From: Anaerocolumna chitinilytica
Lineage (GTDB): Bacteria > Bacillota > Clostridia > Lachnospirales > Lachnospiraceae
Direction of reading: 5' to 3'
Assembly (NCBI RefSeq): GCF_014218355.1
Contig: NZ_AP023368.1
Location: 2,732,001-2,796,000, forward strand
Length of the DNA: 64,000 nt
Numbering within the stretch: position 1 is the first letter of the stretch; each line of letters starts with the position of its first letter. This document shows positions 27,261 through 35,188 of the stretch, piece after piece. A model generated the notes under the pieces. The model was not told the DNA's origin. It was given only the letters and a program-made list of their open reading frames with translations, and made no database searches. The position numbers and the translations under genes are program-made.

Positions 27261-29105
27261 CTAGCTTTGCCAAATACTATTATCAAATGTATTGTCGAAT
27301 AGTTTACTTCCATTGCTTCTGCTGTCCAGGAAGATTGAATATTCTGTTGTTTTTGTAATTGTATTTGTCTCAATTAAACTATTGCTTGCATTGACATATA
27401 TTCCGTACCTGTTGGTAGAATTGATATAGTTATTCTTTAGAGTAAAGGTATTATCAATATCTTTTACACCCTGTATATGAATACCATCTTTATCTTTGCT
27501 GATGTTACCATAAATTTCATTCTGACTGATGTCAGCAGAAGCCGTATCATAAGCAAAGATTCCATTAAGATTATAACCGGAAATAAAGTTACCATAAATA
27601 ACTGTATTATCACTATTGCTGTATGTTGCGATACCATTACCTCCAGAAGAATATATTACATTACCCGAAACATTACAGGAACTGCTCTTACTGGTCAGAT
27701 AAATTCCATTCTTAGCAGGAGAAGTAATAGTATTTTTTGTTATTGTAGTATTATTCGTACCTAATAACCCTATCCCGGCAGCATTTCCACCTGAACTTCC
27801 AATCTTATCCATGTTATTGTCTTGAATATTGGAATTATCGCAGCCGTTCATCAAATAGATACCTGTACTGGCAGTCGAGTTAATCTTGTTCTTAACAATC
27901 GTACTGTTAGGTGCCTTTTCTATAAATATACCATAGCGTTTAGTAGCACTTATTGTATTATTCTCAATTGTAACGCCTGCCATAGGACGTTGGTAGGTAC
28001 CGATAACCCTTATTGCATCTCCCCAGCTTGTGACAGCTGTAGAAGGCGCTTTATGTATGTCTGATATGGTATTATTCGAAATTTTAATATTATAATTATC
28101 CGGAAGCGGTTCTTGGGTTGTGGTACTTAAAGCATCCAAATAGTGATTGGATTCGTTGTTAATATAAGTATAAGCTAGAACACCTACTCCGACATTTGAT
28201 ATATCGTTATTACTGATTTCAAGATTCTCATAATTGTAGGCTTTAATTCCTGCTTCTGTCAAATCATGCAGTGTATTTCCGGTAATCGTAATATTTTTAT
28301 GAAATACCCCTTTTATAGAGGTATGAGAGCCGATAGCTCTCGGATAATCGTAGATCTCATTACCGCGAATTATAATTCCATCGCAGGGAAGGTCATCATA
28401 TTTGATGTATTTTGACTGGTTAGATGGTACAACAACATTGTTATGGACAATATCTAACTGGATAGCCTCCTTGGGAGCCGCACCATCATAGCCGTGGATT
28501 TTACAATTCTCAATTAAACCATTTTTGATACCAGCAAAGGTAATTAAATGACTGTTAACAGGTACATTACATATTTCTGCATCTTTTACGGTTACATTAG
28601 TAGCATGAATAAAGCGGAAGCTTTCAGTACCTTTATTCTTATCCGCTATGGGAGAGGAATCCCACACACCGCCACTGATAGTAATATTGTAAGAGGTATT
28701 ATAACCTCCTTGGTCTTTGCTCACATCATTCGCAAGGAAAGAGCCTCTTTGATGATTTTTATAAATCACTGCATCTTTGTCCGCCAAAATGGTTGTATTA
28801 CTGTAGATCCTTAATTCTTTTGTAGTGATATATTTTCCCGCAGGAATATGTACCGTAAGCTGATATTTACCGTCTTTGTTATAATCTAGAAGACTTTGGA
28901 GTTCAGTTGAGGTATAACCAGGAGCAGCAGAAACCTCTTTGGGTTCAAGTGATTCCGAAACATTTGATTCCGAATCATTTGTTTCGTAAGCAGCAGTTAC
29001 GGAATCAATCCCGGTACTTGAATAAGCCAGTCCATGATATGCAGGAGGGGAGAGAAGAGCTGTCATTGCAATTGATGATAATGCGATTATAAATTTTTTT
29101 TTCAT
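27261..29105 (-). CDS. Secreted right-handed parallel beta-helix protein (NosD/pectate lyase-like)
   Basis: A secreted 614-aa protein with a Sec signal peptide (about 1-27) and a linker rich in Asp, Glu and Ser. From about residue 65 it starts like pectate-lyase-3 domains (LTVHIPAGKYITTKELRIYS), then shows many PbH1-type repeats such as ITGNTLHDLTEAGIKAYN and VKNKINSTASTGIYL. These stack into a beta-helix. The fold is used by polysaccharide lyases, glycoside hydrolases and epimerases; I cannot assign a reaction or catalytic residues. No cell-wall anchor is seen. It is a lone gene with its terminator shared with the convergent transporter gene. Confidence 0.82.
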   Translation of the reverse strand: MKKKFIIALSSIAMTALLSPPAYHGLAYSSTGIDSVTAAYETNDSESNVSESLEPKEVSAAPGYTSTELQSLLDYNKDGKYQLTVHIPAGKYITTKELRIYSNTTILADKDAVIYKNHQRGSFLANDVSKDQGGYNTSYNITISGGVWDSSPIADKNKGTESFRFIHATNVTVKDAEICNVPVNSHLITFAGIKNGLIENCKIHGYDGAAPKEAIQLDIVHNNVVVPSNQSKYIKYDDLPCDGIIIRGNEIYDYPRAIGSHTSIKGVFHKNITITGNTLHDLTEAGIKAYNYENLEISNNDISNVGVGVLAYTYINNESNHYLDALSTTTQEPLPDNYNIKISNNTISDIHKAPSTAVTSWGDAIRVIGTYQRPMAGVTIENNTISATKRYGIFIEKAPNSTIVKNKINSTASTGIYLMNGCDNSNIQDNNMDKIGSSGGNAAGIGLLGTNNTTITKNTITSPAKNGIYLTSKSSSCNVSGNVIYSSGGNGIATYSNSDNTVIYGNFISGYNLNGIFAYDTASADISQNEIYGNISKDKDGIHIQGVKDIDNTFTLKNNYINSTNRYGIYVNASNSLIETNTITKTTEYSIFLDSRSNGSKLFDNTFDNSIWQS

Positions 29106-29270
29106 ATCAAAACCCTTTCATTATGACTGTTCATCCTGTTGTGATTTTATCTGCCGGAACAGCCACTTTTACTATGTATATCAGATATTCTATTAGTGTA
29201 TCCCAAACAATGTGGATTGTAAATATTATGTATAGAAACTTAAAGAAATTGTAATCTTTTATACAAATAA

Positions 29271-29309
29271 AAACAGCAGCAATAGTTAAAGAACTATTCG
29301 CTGCTGTTT
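29271..29309 (-). terminator. Intrinsic terminator after secDF
   Basis: AAACAGCAGC-AATAGTT (29271-29287) pairs with AACTATT-CG-CTGCTGTTT (29292-29309) apart from one bulge. On the minus strand the stem is followed by TTATTTG. Confidence 0.8.
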
Positions 29310-29339
29310 GTTATCGGGAACTAAAATATCTGATTCTAA

Positions 29340-30317
29340 CTATCTTCTTACTTCTGCCTTCTTTGCCTTATGTTTCTGCCACATTACCCAAAGCGGACCA
29401 GCAATGCAAATAGTGGAGTAACATCCGCTTACAGAACCGATGGCCATAGGAAGAGCAAAGCTTTGTATTGAATCAATACTATTAATATGAGCCATAACGT
29501 ATACAAGAGTTACACTTAAAAATACTGCAAAGTTAGTATTTAAAGATCTTGTAATTGACTGTGATATGGATAAGTCTGTAAGAGTATCTACCTCTAATTT
29601 AGGATGAAGATCATGGTTCTCACGTATACGGTCATAAATAACGATAGTATCATTTACAGAGTAACCTATAATACTTAATGCGACCGCAACAAAAGAATCA
29701 CCAATGGGAATTCTGAATACAACGCAGGTGAAAAATACGACTAAAACATCGTGTACTAAAGCTACGATAGCCATAAAACCTGCGGAGAGACCACCAATTT
29801 TCTTAAAGCGGATCCATACATATACTAATACCAAAGAGAATGAGAGTACTATAGCAATAACACCATTGGTCAGGAATTTATGCCCAAAAAATGGTTCAAC
29901 CATGGAGGATTCACTAAGCTCTAATTTGTTATCGGGGAATTTAGCTTTTAATGCATCGTCAAATTTAACCTGATCTTTGGCATCTACACCATAATTACCG
30001 GCAATATTAAGAACAAGACGCTTATCACCGGTTCTCATATCTTCGGTTATATTGGAAGATACAGGCCTTCCGAGAATTTCAGATGCCACATTATCAGCAT
30101 CATCAGCGCTGATATCACCGGTATAGGTGTATTTCAGCATGGCTCCACCTTTGAATTGTATATCTAATTGTACACCTTCCGTTGCAAGAGTGATAAGGCC
30201 GATAATCATAATGGTCAGTGAAAATGCAAAATAAATGAAACGTTTACTGAAAAAATGTATGATTTTACCGGTAGTAGGAGCAATGGTTAAGGAAGCATTG
30301 TTGTTTTCGTTATTCAT
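29340..30317 (-). CDS. secF: Protein translocase subunit SecF
   Basis: A membrane subunit of the SecDF complex, which uses the proton motive force to help pull secreted proteins across the membrane; 325 aa. Seen: the first helix (FIYFAFSLTIMIIGLITLA), the Tsec motif region (VQLDIQFKGGAMLKYTYTG), and the C-terminal five-helix block with GYSVNDTIVIYDRIREN and the RSLNTN motif. ATG 30317 overlaps the secD stop in an ATGA, and GGAGGAG sits 7 nt upstream. The in-frame ATG at 30341 is not needed. The many secreted and lipoprotein genes nearby depend on this pathway. Confidence 0.95.
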   Translation of the reverse strand: MNNENNNASLTIAPTTGKIIHFFSKRFIYFAFSLTIMIIGLITLATEGVQLDIQFKGGAMLKYTYTGDISADDADNVASEILGRPVSSNITEDMRTGDKRLVLNIAGNYGVDAKDQVKFDDALKAKFPDNKLELSESSMVEPFFGHKFLTNGVIAIVLSFSLVLVYVWIRFKKIGGLSAGFMAIVALVHDVLVVFFTCVVFRIPIGDSFVAVALSIIGYSVNDTIVIYDRIRENHDLHPKLEVDTLTDLSISQSITRSLNTNFAVFLSVTLVYVMAHINSIDSIQSFALPMAIGSVSGCYSTICIAGPLWVMWQKHKAKKAEVRR

Positions 30318-31582
30318 AGTGTTCTCCTCCTTGAAAAGCAAGTATAAAGTGAAGGCTTTCTTAATGCATCGTACTCACTTAAGGAGCGTATCATAAGCCT
30401 TGATGCTGTAACACCAGCTACGAAGTTAAAGAAGATACCAGTAAGTAGTGAGTAAGCAAAGGAAAGTAAAGCACCTGAACCAAATATCATAAGGATTACA
30501 CCAACGATTAACACGGTGATATTACCATCAAATACGGATGAAAAAGCACCTTTGAAACCAGCAGAAATAGCAGAGCGAACGGTCTTACCGGAACGGATTT
30601 CTTCATTAATACGTTCAGATACGATAACGTTTGCATCTACACCCATACCGATGGAGAGGATTACACCTGCAATACCGGGAAGAGTCAGTGTCATCTGAGG
30701 GATGGAAAGAGCAAGTATCTGACCGGAGGTCTGAATTAAAAGGGAGATACATGCTACAACTCCGGGTACTCTATAGTAACCCATAAGTAGTAAACAAATA
30801 ATTGCAAATGCAAGGATACCTGCTTCAAGCATAACATCGAGAGCACCGGAACCAAGGGTAGGGCTTATGGTATTATGATTCTTAGTGATCAATGAGAAAG
30901 GAAGAGCACCGGAATTGATCTTATCAGATAGTGCTTTCGCAGAATCATAAGTAAAATGACCGGAAATCTGAGCTTTACCACTTGGAATAGATTCATTTAC
31001 AACAGCTGTCTGGATAAGTGTATCATCCATATAAATACTGATGTTTTTTCCTACAAGCTTTGCAGTAGCATCAGCAAAAAGCTTTGTTCCTTTTTCGTCA
31101 AAGGTAAGGCTGACTACATATTGGTTTGTCTGCTTGTCAAGCTCAGGAGCACTGTTGCTTATATGAGAACCTTCTACTAATATATTTTTGTCATCATCAC
31201 GGAAAGTTAAAAGAGCAGTCTCACCTAATTCTGCAATCGCATTATCGGGATCGAAGTTCTTCTCATCGGATTTCCAGGGGAAACGTACAATAATATATCC
31301 GTTTTGCTTATCAATTGTTACATCACGGTCAAGAATATTCTTATTATCAAGTCTTGTTTCAATAACGGAACGAGCGGCTTCTAATTCTCTAGGAGTAGGC
31401 TTGCGGTCTAAATTAGCTGCCTGGAAAGCTGCTTCAACACCACCGCGAATATCGATACCGAAACGGATATCCGGAGCGCCTTTAATTTTAAAAGAGCCAA
31501 TTTGCAAACCGAATGCTGCCAGGTATGCCATTGCTACGGCTACTAATAAAACAATAAAAAATACGGGTTTCTTGTTCTTCAT
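30314..31582 (-). CDS. secD: Protein translocase subunit SecD
   Basis: The larger SecDF subunit, 422 aa, translationally coupled to secF. Seen: an N-terminal helix, IRFGIDIRGGVEAAFQA (the conserved D-x-x-GG region), a P1-like extracytoplasmic domain to about 240, and the C-terminal helices with GIAGVILSIGMGVDANVIVSERINEEI. The protein is shorter than Gram-negative SecD, as is normal in Clostridia. The last residues (after about 405) are Arg-rich. The ribosome binding site GAAAGGA precedes ATG 31582. No yajC gene is seen directly upstream. Confidence 0.95.
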   Translation of the reverse strand: MKNKKPVFFIVLLVAVAMAYLAAFGLQIGSFKIKGAPDIRFGIDIRGGVEAAFQAANLDRKPTPRELEAARSVIETRLDNKNILDRDVTIDKQNGYIIVRFPWKSDEKNFDPDNAIAELGETALLTFRDDDKNILVEGSHISNSAPELDKQTNQYVVSLTFDEKGTKLFADATAKLVGKNISIYMDDTLIQTAVVNESIPSGKAQISGHFTYDSAKALSDKINSGALPFSLITKNHNTISPTLGSGALDVMLEAGILAFAIICLLLMGYYRVPGVVACISLLIQTSGQILALSIPQMTLTLPGIAGVILSIGMGVDANVIVSERINEEIRSGKTVRSAISAGFKGAFSSVFDGNITVLIVGVILMIFGSGALLSFAYSLLTGIFFNFVAGVTASRLMIRSLSEYDALRKPSLYTCFSRRRTL

Positions 31583-31711
31583 TTCTGAATCCTTTCTTTA
31601 TGCATATTAATAATTATGCCTGCGCTATTACGCAGAGTGAACCTGTACCGGAAGTTCCCGTATCCAGCCAGGGAATGAAAACAGTAAAACATTCATTCTT
31701 TATTCACATTT

Positions 31712-32137
31712 TTATGATAGACTAAGTATAAGTCCATCCTTAGGTGGCCCGTGCCCCCCAAAGGGTAAGAGAGAATACAATCTGGGCTTGTCCGCTTTCG
31801 GCAGCCGAAAATACAGGAAAGCTAATACAAACGATATGGAGAAGGTACTGGTTAAAAATGTATGAAGCATACCGATTGCATTTCCCAGACGGTATGTAAA
31901 TAGTCGGTACGGAACCTTATAGAGAGTATTGGCATATTCTTCTTCTAAAGGCATAGAAGGAAGATGGGCATAGAATACATAAGGACCGCTGCGTGGCATA
32001 GCATTTGGATTAAGTCGCATATCATTGCTGCCGGCAGAGGAGGTTATGGTATAAGAATAATCGGAGAAGGAAGAATAAGTAATAATCAGGACAATAATTA
32101 AAATAGCCTGATGAAAGCTGCAATGCTTTTTTTTCAT
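31712..32137 (-). CDS. Hypothetical small membrane protein
   Basis: A 141-aa protein I do not recognise. Seen: an N-terminal hydrophobic stretch (AILIIVLIITYSSF, about 11-25), an external-looking polar part, a second membrane segment (about 95-113, STFSISFVLAFLYF), and a Pro/Gly-rich tail. It has a very good ribosome binding site (AGGAGAGGG), which supports it as a real gene. It lies upstream of secD on the same strand, divergent from the HD-domain gene. Confidence 0.6.
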   Translation of the reverse strand: MKKKHCSFHQAILIIVLIITYSSFSDYSYTITSSAGSNDMRLNPNAMPRSGPYVFYAHLPSMPLEEEYANTLYKVPYRLFTYRLGNAIGMLHTFLTSTFSISFVLAFLYFRLPKADKPRLYSLLPFGGHGPPKDGLILSLS

Positions 32138-32298
32138 AAAATCCCTCTCCTTTTCCCTGACTTAAGTCATATTATTGCATGACACTACTATTATAAAATA
32201 CCACAATTAAAGACATTTGTATATTAATTTTTGTAGGATTTCATAAAAGATGATTTCCAAAAGCCCAATGATTATTCTTAGAAGGGAATGACATCAAT

Positions 32299-32805
32299 AT
32301 GGAAGTACGGAGTAAAGATACCGAGGACTTAATCCTCCGTAAAATATTATGGCTTATTAATGTAGGAGATTATAGCCTGCTAAACAGAAATATACAGCAT
32401 AATTCAACCAGTTGTTTTTGGCACAGTATTGCGGTTGCATATTATAGTGTAAAGTTTGCCGGAATGTTGGGAATTAAATGCAATTACGAATACCTTATTG
32501 TAGGAGCGCTGCTCCACGATTATGTATTTTATGACTGGCATGTAAAAGACAAGAGTCATAGATTGCATGGTTTCAGACATCCGAAACTTGCCTGGCATAA
32601 TGCCCTAAAAATCAAGAATCTGGATAAGGTAGAAGATGATATCATAAGAAAACATATGTTTCCGCTTACACCTTGTCCTCCAATTTATCGTGAAAGTATT
32701 ATCGTATGTATCATCGATAAAGCATGTTCGGTGTATGAGGTATTTAATAGCAGAGCATATTTAAATATTATGAAGAAATATTCAGTGCATCTAAACATGG
32801 TATAA
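32299..32805 (+). CDS. HD-domain protein (predicted metal-dependent phosphohydrolase)
   Basis: A cytosolic protein of 168 aa. The HD signature is seen as His42 (SCFWHSIAVAYY) and HD at 73-74 (ALLHDY), with later His and Asp residues (HRLHGFRHP, IIDKACSV) that can complete metal binding. HD proteins hydrolyse nucleotides or phosphoesters; this one resembles short phosphohydrolases of unknown substrate. It is monocistronic, with GAAGGG upstream and a strong terminator 55 nt downstream. Confidence 0.8.
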   Translation: MEVRSKDTEDLILRKILWLINVGDYSLLNRNIQHNSTSCFWHSIAVAYYSVKFAGMLGIKCNYEYLIVGALLHDYVFYDWHVKDKSHRLHGFRHPKLAWHNALKIKNLDKVEDDIIRKHMFPLTPCPPIYRESIIVCIIDKACSVYEVFNSRAYLNIMKKYSVHLNMV

Positions 32806-32859
32806 AAACCCATTGATAAAAAAATGATAAGTTTTCAAATTAAATTAAAAGGCCTTCTT

Positions 32860-32908
32860 AAGCTGCCGGAAAATCCTTAGAAAAATCAAGGGGTTTCGGC
32901 AGCTTTTT
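32860..32908 (+). terminator. Intrinsic terminator after the HD gene
   Basis: AAGCTGCCGGAAAATCCTT (32860-32878) pairs with AAGGGGTTTCGGCAGCTT (32888-32905), with small internal mismatches. The T-run TTTTTAT follows. Confidence 0.85.
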
Positions 32909-33381
32909 ATTGTTCCTGTATATTCCATAACTCCAATCAGCATTTAAGAACTTTGATAAATAAAAAACAATTTTATATATAAATAAGGATGTTGTGATAA
33001 TATACAAATATAATACCAATATATTCTTCTAAAGTATAATTATTTTAAACTATACGAGACAATCATTAAAATGACTAAACATTAATCATGTATAAATCGT
33101 ATTCTGAAAGATTAGCATTAATAAAAACTGTAATATATGTATTAAAAAAAGCATATTAATATAGTTTATAGCAACATAATTACAGTATCAAAAATATATA
33201 AAAACGTATTTACCATACTAAATGTTATAATATGGGATATTATAATATATAGAATTAGAATTTAAAAGATAAATGACATATAAAATTAAAATATGCACAA
33301 TTACAACCACGTCAAATGAAATAAAATAGATAATATATATAATTTAAAATATAAAAAACGAAATAAAAATGTTTTTATGTA
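32909..33381 (+). other. Very AT-rich intergenic region before the glucan locus
   Basis: About 470 nt, extremely AT-rich, with no credible ORF. The one candidate site is a near-palindrome TAAAAACGTATTTA at 33199-33212, the general shape of a LacI-family operator. I see no other structure. Confidence 0.5.
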
Positions 33382-33410
33382 TTGAAAAATATAAAATCTT
33401 ATATTATAAT
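33382..33410 (+). promoter_or_regulatory. Sigma-A-type promoter of the glucan transport locus
   Basis: TTGAAA at 33382-33387, a 17-nt spacer, and a perfect TATAAT at 33405-33410. It is 43 nt from the first gene of the locus. Confidence 0.8.
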
Positions 33411-33452
33411 CAGCTTGTAGTTTAAAACTATATATTATGTGGAGGGAACGAC

Positions 33453-35066
33453 ATGAAAAAGTTAAAAGCGTTAGTACTCGTATTTTTGCTACTTGCAGTA
33501 ATGGTAATACCAGGCTGCGGAAAGAAATACGAAAAGCTGGATACGGGAATATCGGGTGATATTTCAGTTATGGTATGGTCCGGTTCGGGACAGTATATGG
33601 AGGACATCGGGCATAAAGACTTAACCGCAGCAGATTTTACGGGACAAAATGAAGCAGCCATTTATGCAATGGCGAAAGAATTTAATAAGACCTATCCCAA
33701 TATTAAGATTAATGTATATGCCAAGGTTGGGGATCCAAACGGAAACGATAAACCTTGGAGCCAGGAACTTGAAGATTTTAAAGCGGAACATGGAAAATAT
33801 CCGGATATCTATGCGTCCACTGATCTTGCAGGTGATGTGGCAAGAGGTATGATAGCAGACCTTTCTGTTTTCTCTGACGACCCGGTTTACAAATCTTTTA
33901 ATCCTTCGGTTATGAAGATGATGAATTATTATGGTTTCCAGGCAGGATTACCTCAGTTCATCCAGCCCTGGGGTGTATATGTAAACAAAGAATTAGCAGA
34001 ACAGAATAATATCGATGTTCCGCCGGTTGATTGGAATATTGATGAATACACAGCATTTGCAACTTCAGGAGATAATAAAAAGTTCTGGGGAGCTATGGAT
34101 ATTCCGTTAAGCTTTATTAATACAGGAACCAAAGATATTAATTATTCTCTTTTTAATTATAAGGGTACAGGAGATCATATCAATCTGACTTCTGAAGCTG
34201 TAACAGATTTACTTTCCTATGTTCCTACTTGGGTAAAATCCTGTATCTGGGCACAAAATGATGTTGCTGCAGTACCGAAAGAAATTATGGAAGCCAATGG
34301 AAACTGGGGATATAACTTCTTTATTAACAACTATTGCCTTTCCTATGATGGTGATCCCTGGATGATGGGCGCCGCTGCTGATCCTACGGAAGGCTTCTGG
34401 GGAACTGTTAAATCTAGTGATTGGGATATTTATCCCAGACCCAGTACAAAGTATCAGGAAAATACAATTGGTATAGTTCTTGATCCTATGGCTTTACATA
34501 ACTATGCAATGGATGACGGCAAACCTGAATGGACAGATGCAGAGAAGAATAACCTTAAAGTTGCTTATACTTTTGCTTCCTTCTGGGCAGGCAGTACTGA
34601 TGGTATGCAGGCAAGAGCAAATCAGAACTTCACTGATCAAGGCGTAGAAAAAACCTGCTTAAATGACTCTTTCCCTCTGGTAACCGGAGATGAATTCTCT
34701 AAGCAGATGGATATCTGGTACTCAACAACTACACACCAGCGTTATAAGGATAAAGATAAGATGCCTGGCTTCCAGAAAGTAGTAGAGCTTTGGGAGAAGG
34801 GTCAATTCTGGGATGTATCCGATAAGGCATATCCTTATTATATAACGGAAGACGGTACCAAAAAGGCCTGCAACTATGAATGGTCCAATTATTATAATAA
34901 AGATATAACCGGTGCTTTTAGAGTAGATGCCAACTGGCTCGATCAGATCAAAGCAAAACTTCCTGACTGGAATACAACAATAAACGCCCGTTTTGTTGAA
35001 TCTGAAAATCAATTAAAAGACGGACTGAAGAATTACTACGGTTATACCGACGACAAGTTCAAATAA
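33453..35066 (+). CDS. Carbohydrate ABC transporter substrate-binding lipoprotein (SBP family 1-like)
   Basis: An extracellular sugar-binding lipoprotein of 537 aa. Seen: a signal with VIPGC (Cys22), then ISVMVWSGSGQYM opening the first lobe, a YPNIKINVYAKVG segment, PDIYASTDLAGDVARG in the hinge region, and a Trp/Tyr-rich second lobe that would suit oligosaccharide binding. It is longer than the usual 420-450 aa, as are several Lachnospiraceae binding proteins for large glycans. The ribosome binding site GTGGAGGG is strong. A pair of hairpins separates it from the next gene, so it is probably the most expressed gene of the locus. The ligand (beta-glucan fragments) is inferred from the GH16 gene. 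Confidence 0.9.
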   Translation: MKKLKALVLVFLLLAVMVIPGCGKKYEKLDTGISGDISVMVWSGSGQYMEDIGHKDLTAADFTGQNEAAIYAMAKEFNKTYPNIKINVYAKVGDPNGNDKPWSQELEDFKAEHGKYPDIYASTDLAGDVARGMIADLSVFSDDPVYKSFNPSVMKMMNYYGFQAGLPQFIQPWGVYVNKELAEQNNIDVPPVDWNIDEYTAFATSGDNKKFWGAMDIPLSFINTGTKDINYSLFNYKGTGDHINLTSEAVTDLLSYVPTWVKSCIWAQNDVAAVPKEIMEANGNWGYNFFINNYCLSYDGDPWMMGAAADPTEGFWGTVKSSDWDIYPRPSTKYQENTIGIVLDPMALHNYAMDDGKPEWTDAEKNNLKVAYTFASFWAGSTDGMQARANQNFTDQGVEKTCLNDSFPLVTGDEFSKQMDIWYSTTTHQRYKDKDKMPGFQKVVELWEKGQFWDVSDKAYPYYITEDGTKKACNYEWSNYYNKDITGAFRVDANWLDQIKAKLPDWNTTINARFVESENQLKDGLKNYYGYTDDKFK

Positions 35067-35084
35067 TATTGAGAGTTTAAGGGT

Positions 35085-35152
35085 AAATATCCCTTGAACA
35101 GGATAATTTATCAGGGACTGCTGCAGGAACTAAGGCCTTGCGGCAGTCCCTG
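35085..35152 (+). other. Double hairpin between the binding-protein gene and the rest of the locus
   Basis: A small stem (AAGGG/CCCTT, about 35085-35101) is followed by a 14-bp stem with one G:U pair (CAGGGACTGCTGCA at 35112-35125, TGCGGCAGTCCCTG at 35139-35152). Neither has a T-tract, so it more likely protects or tunes the message than fully stops transcription. Confidence 0.7.
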
Positions 35153-35188
35153 AACAGTAGATGCGAGAGTTTATGCAAGGGAGCTTCC

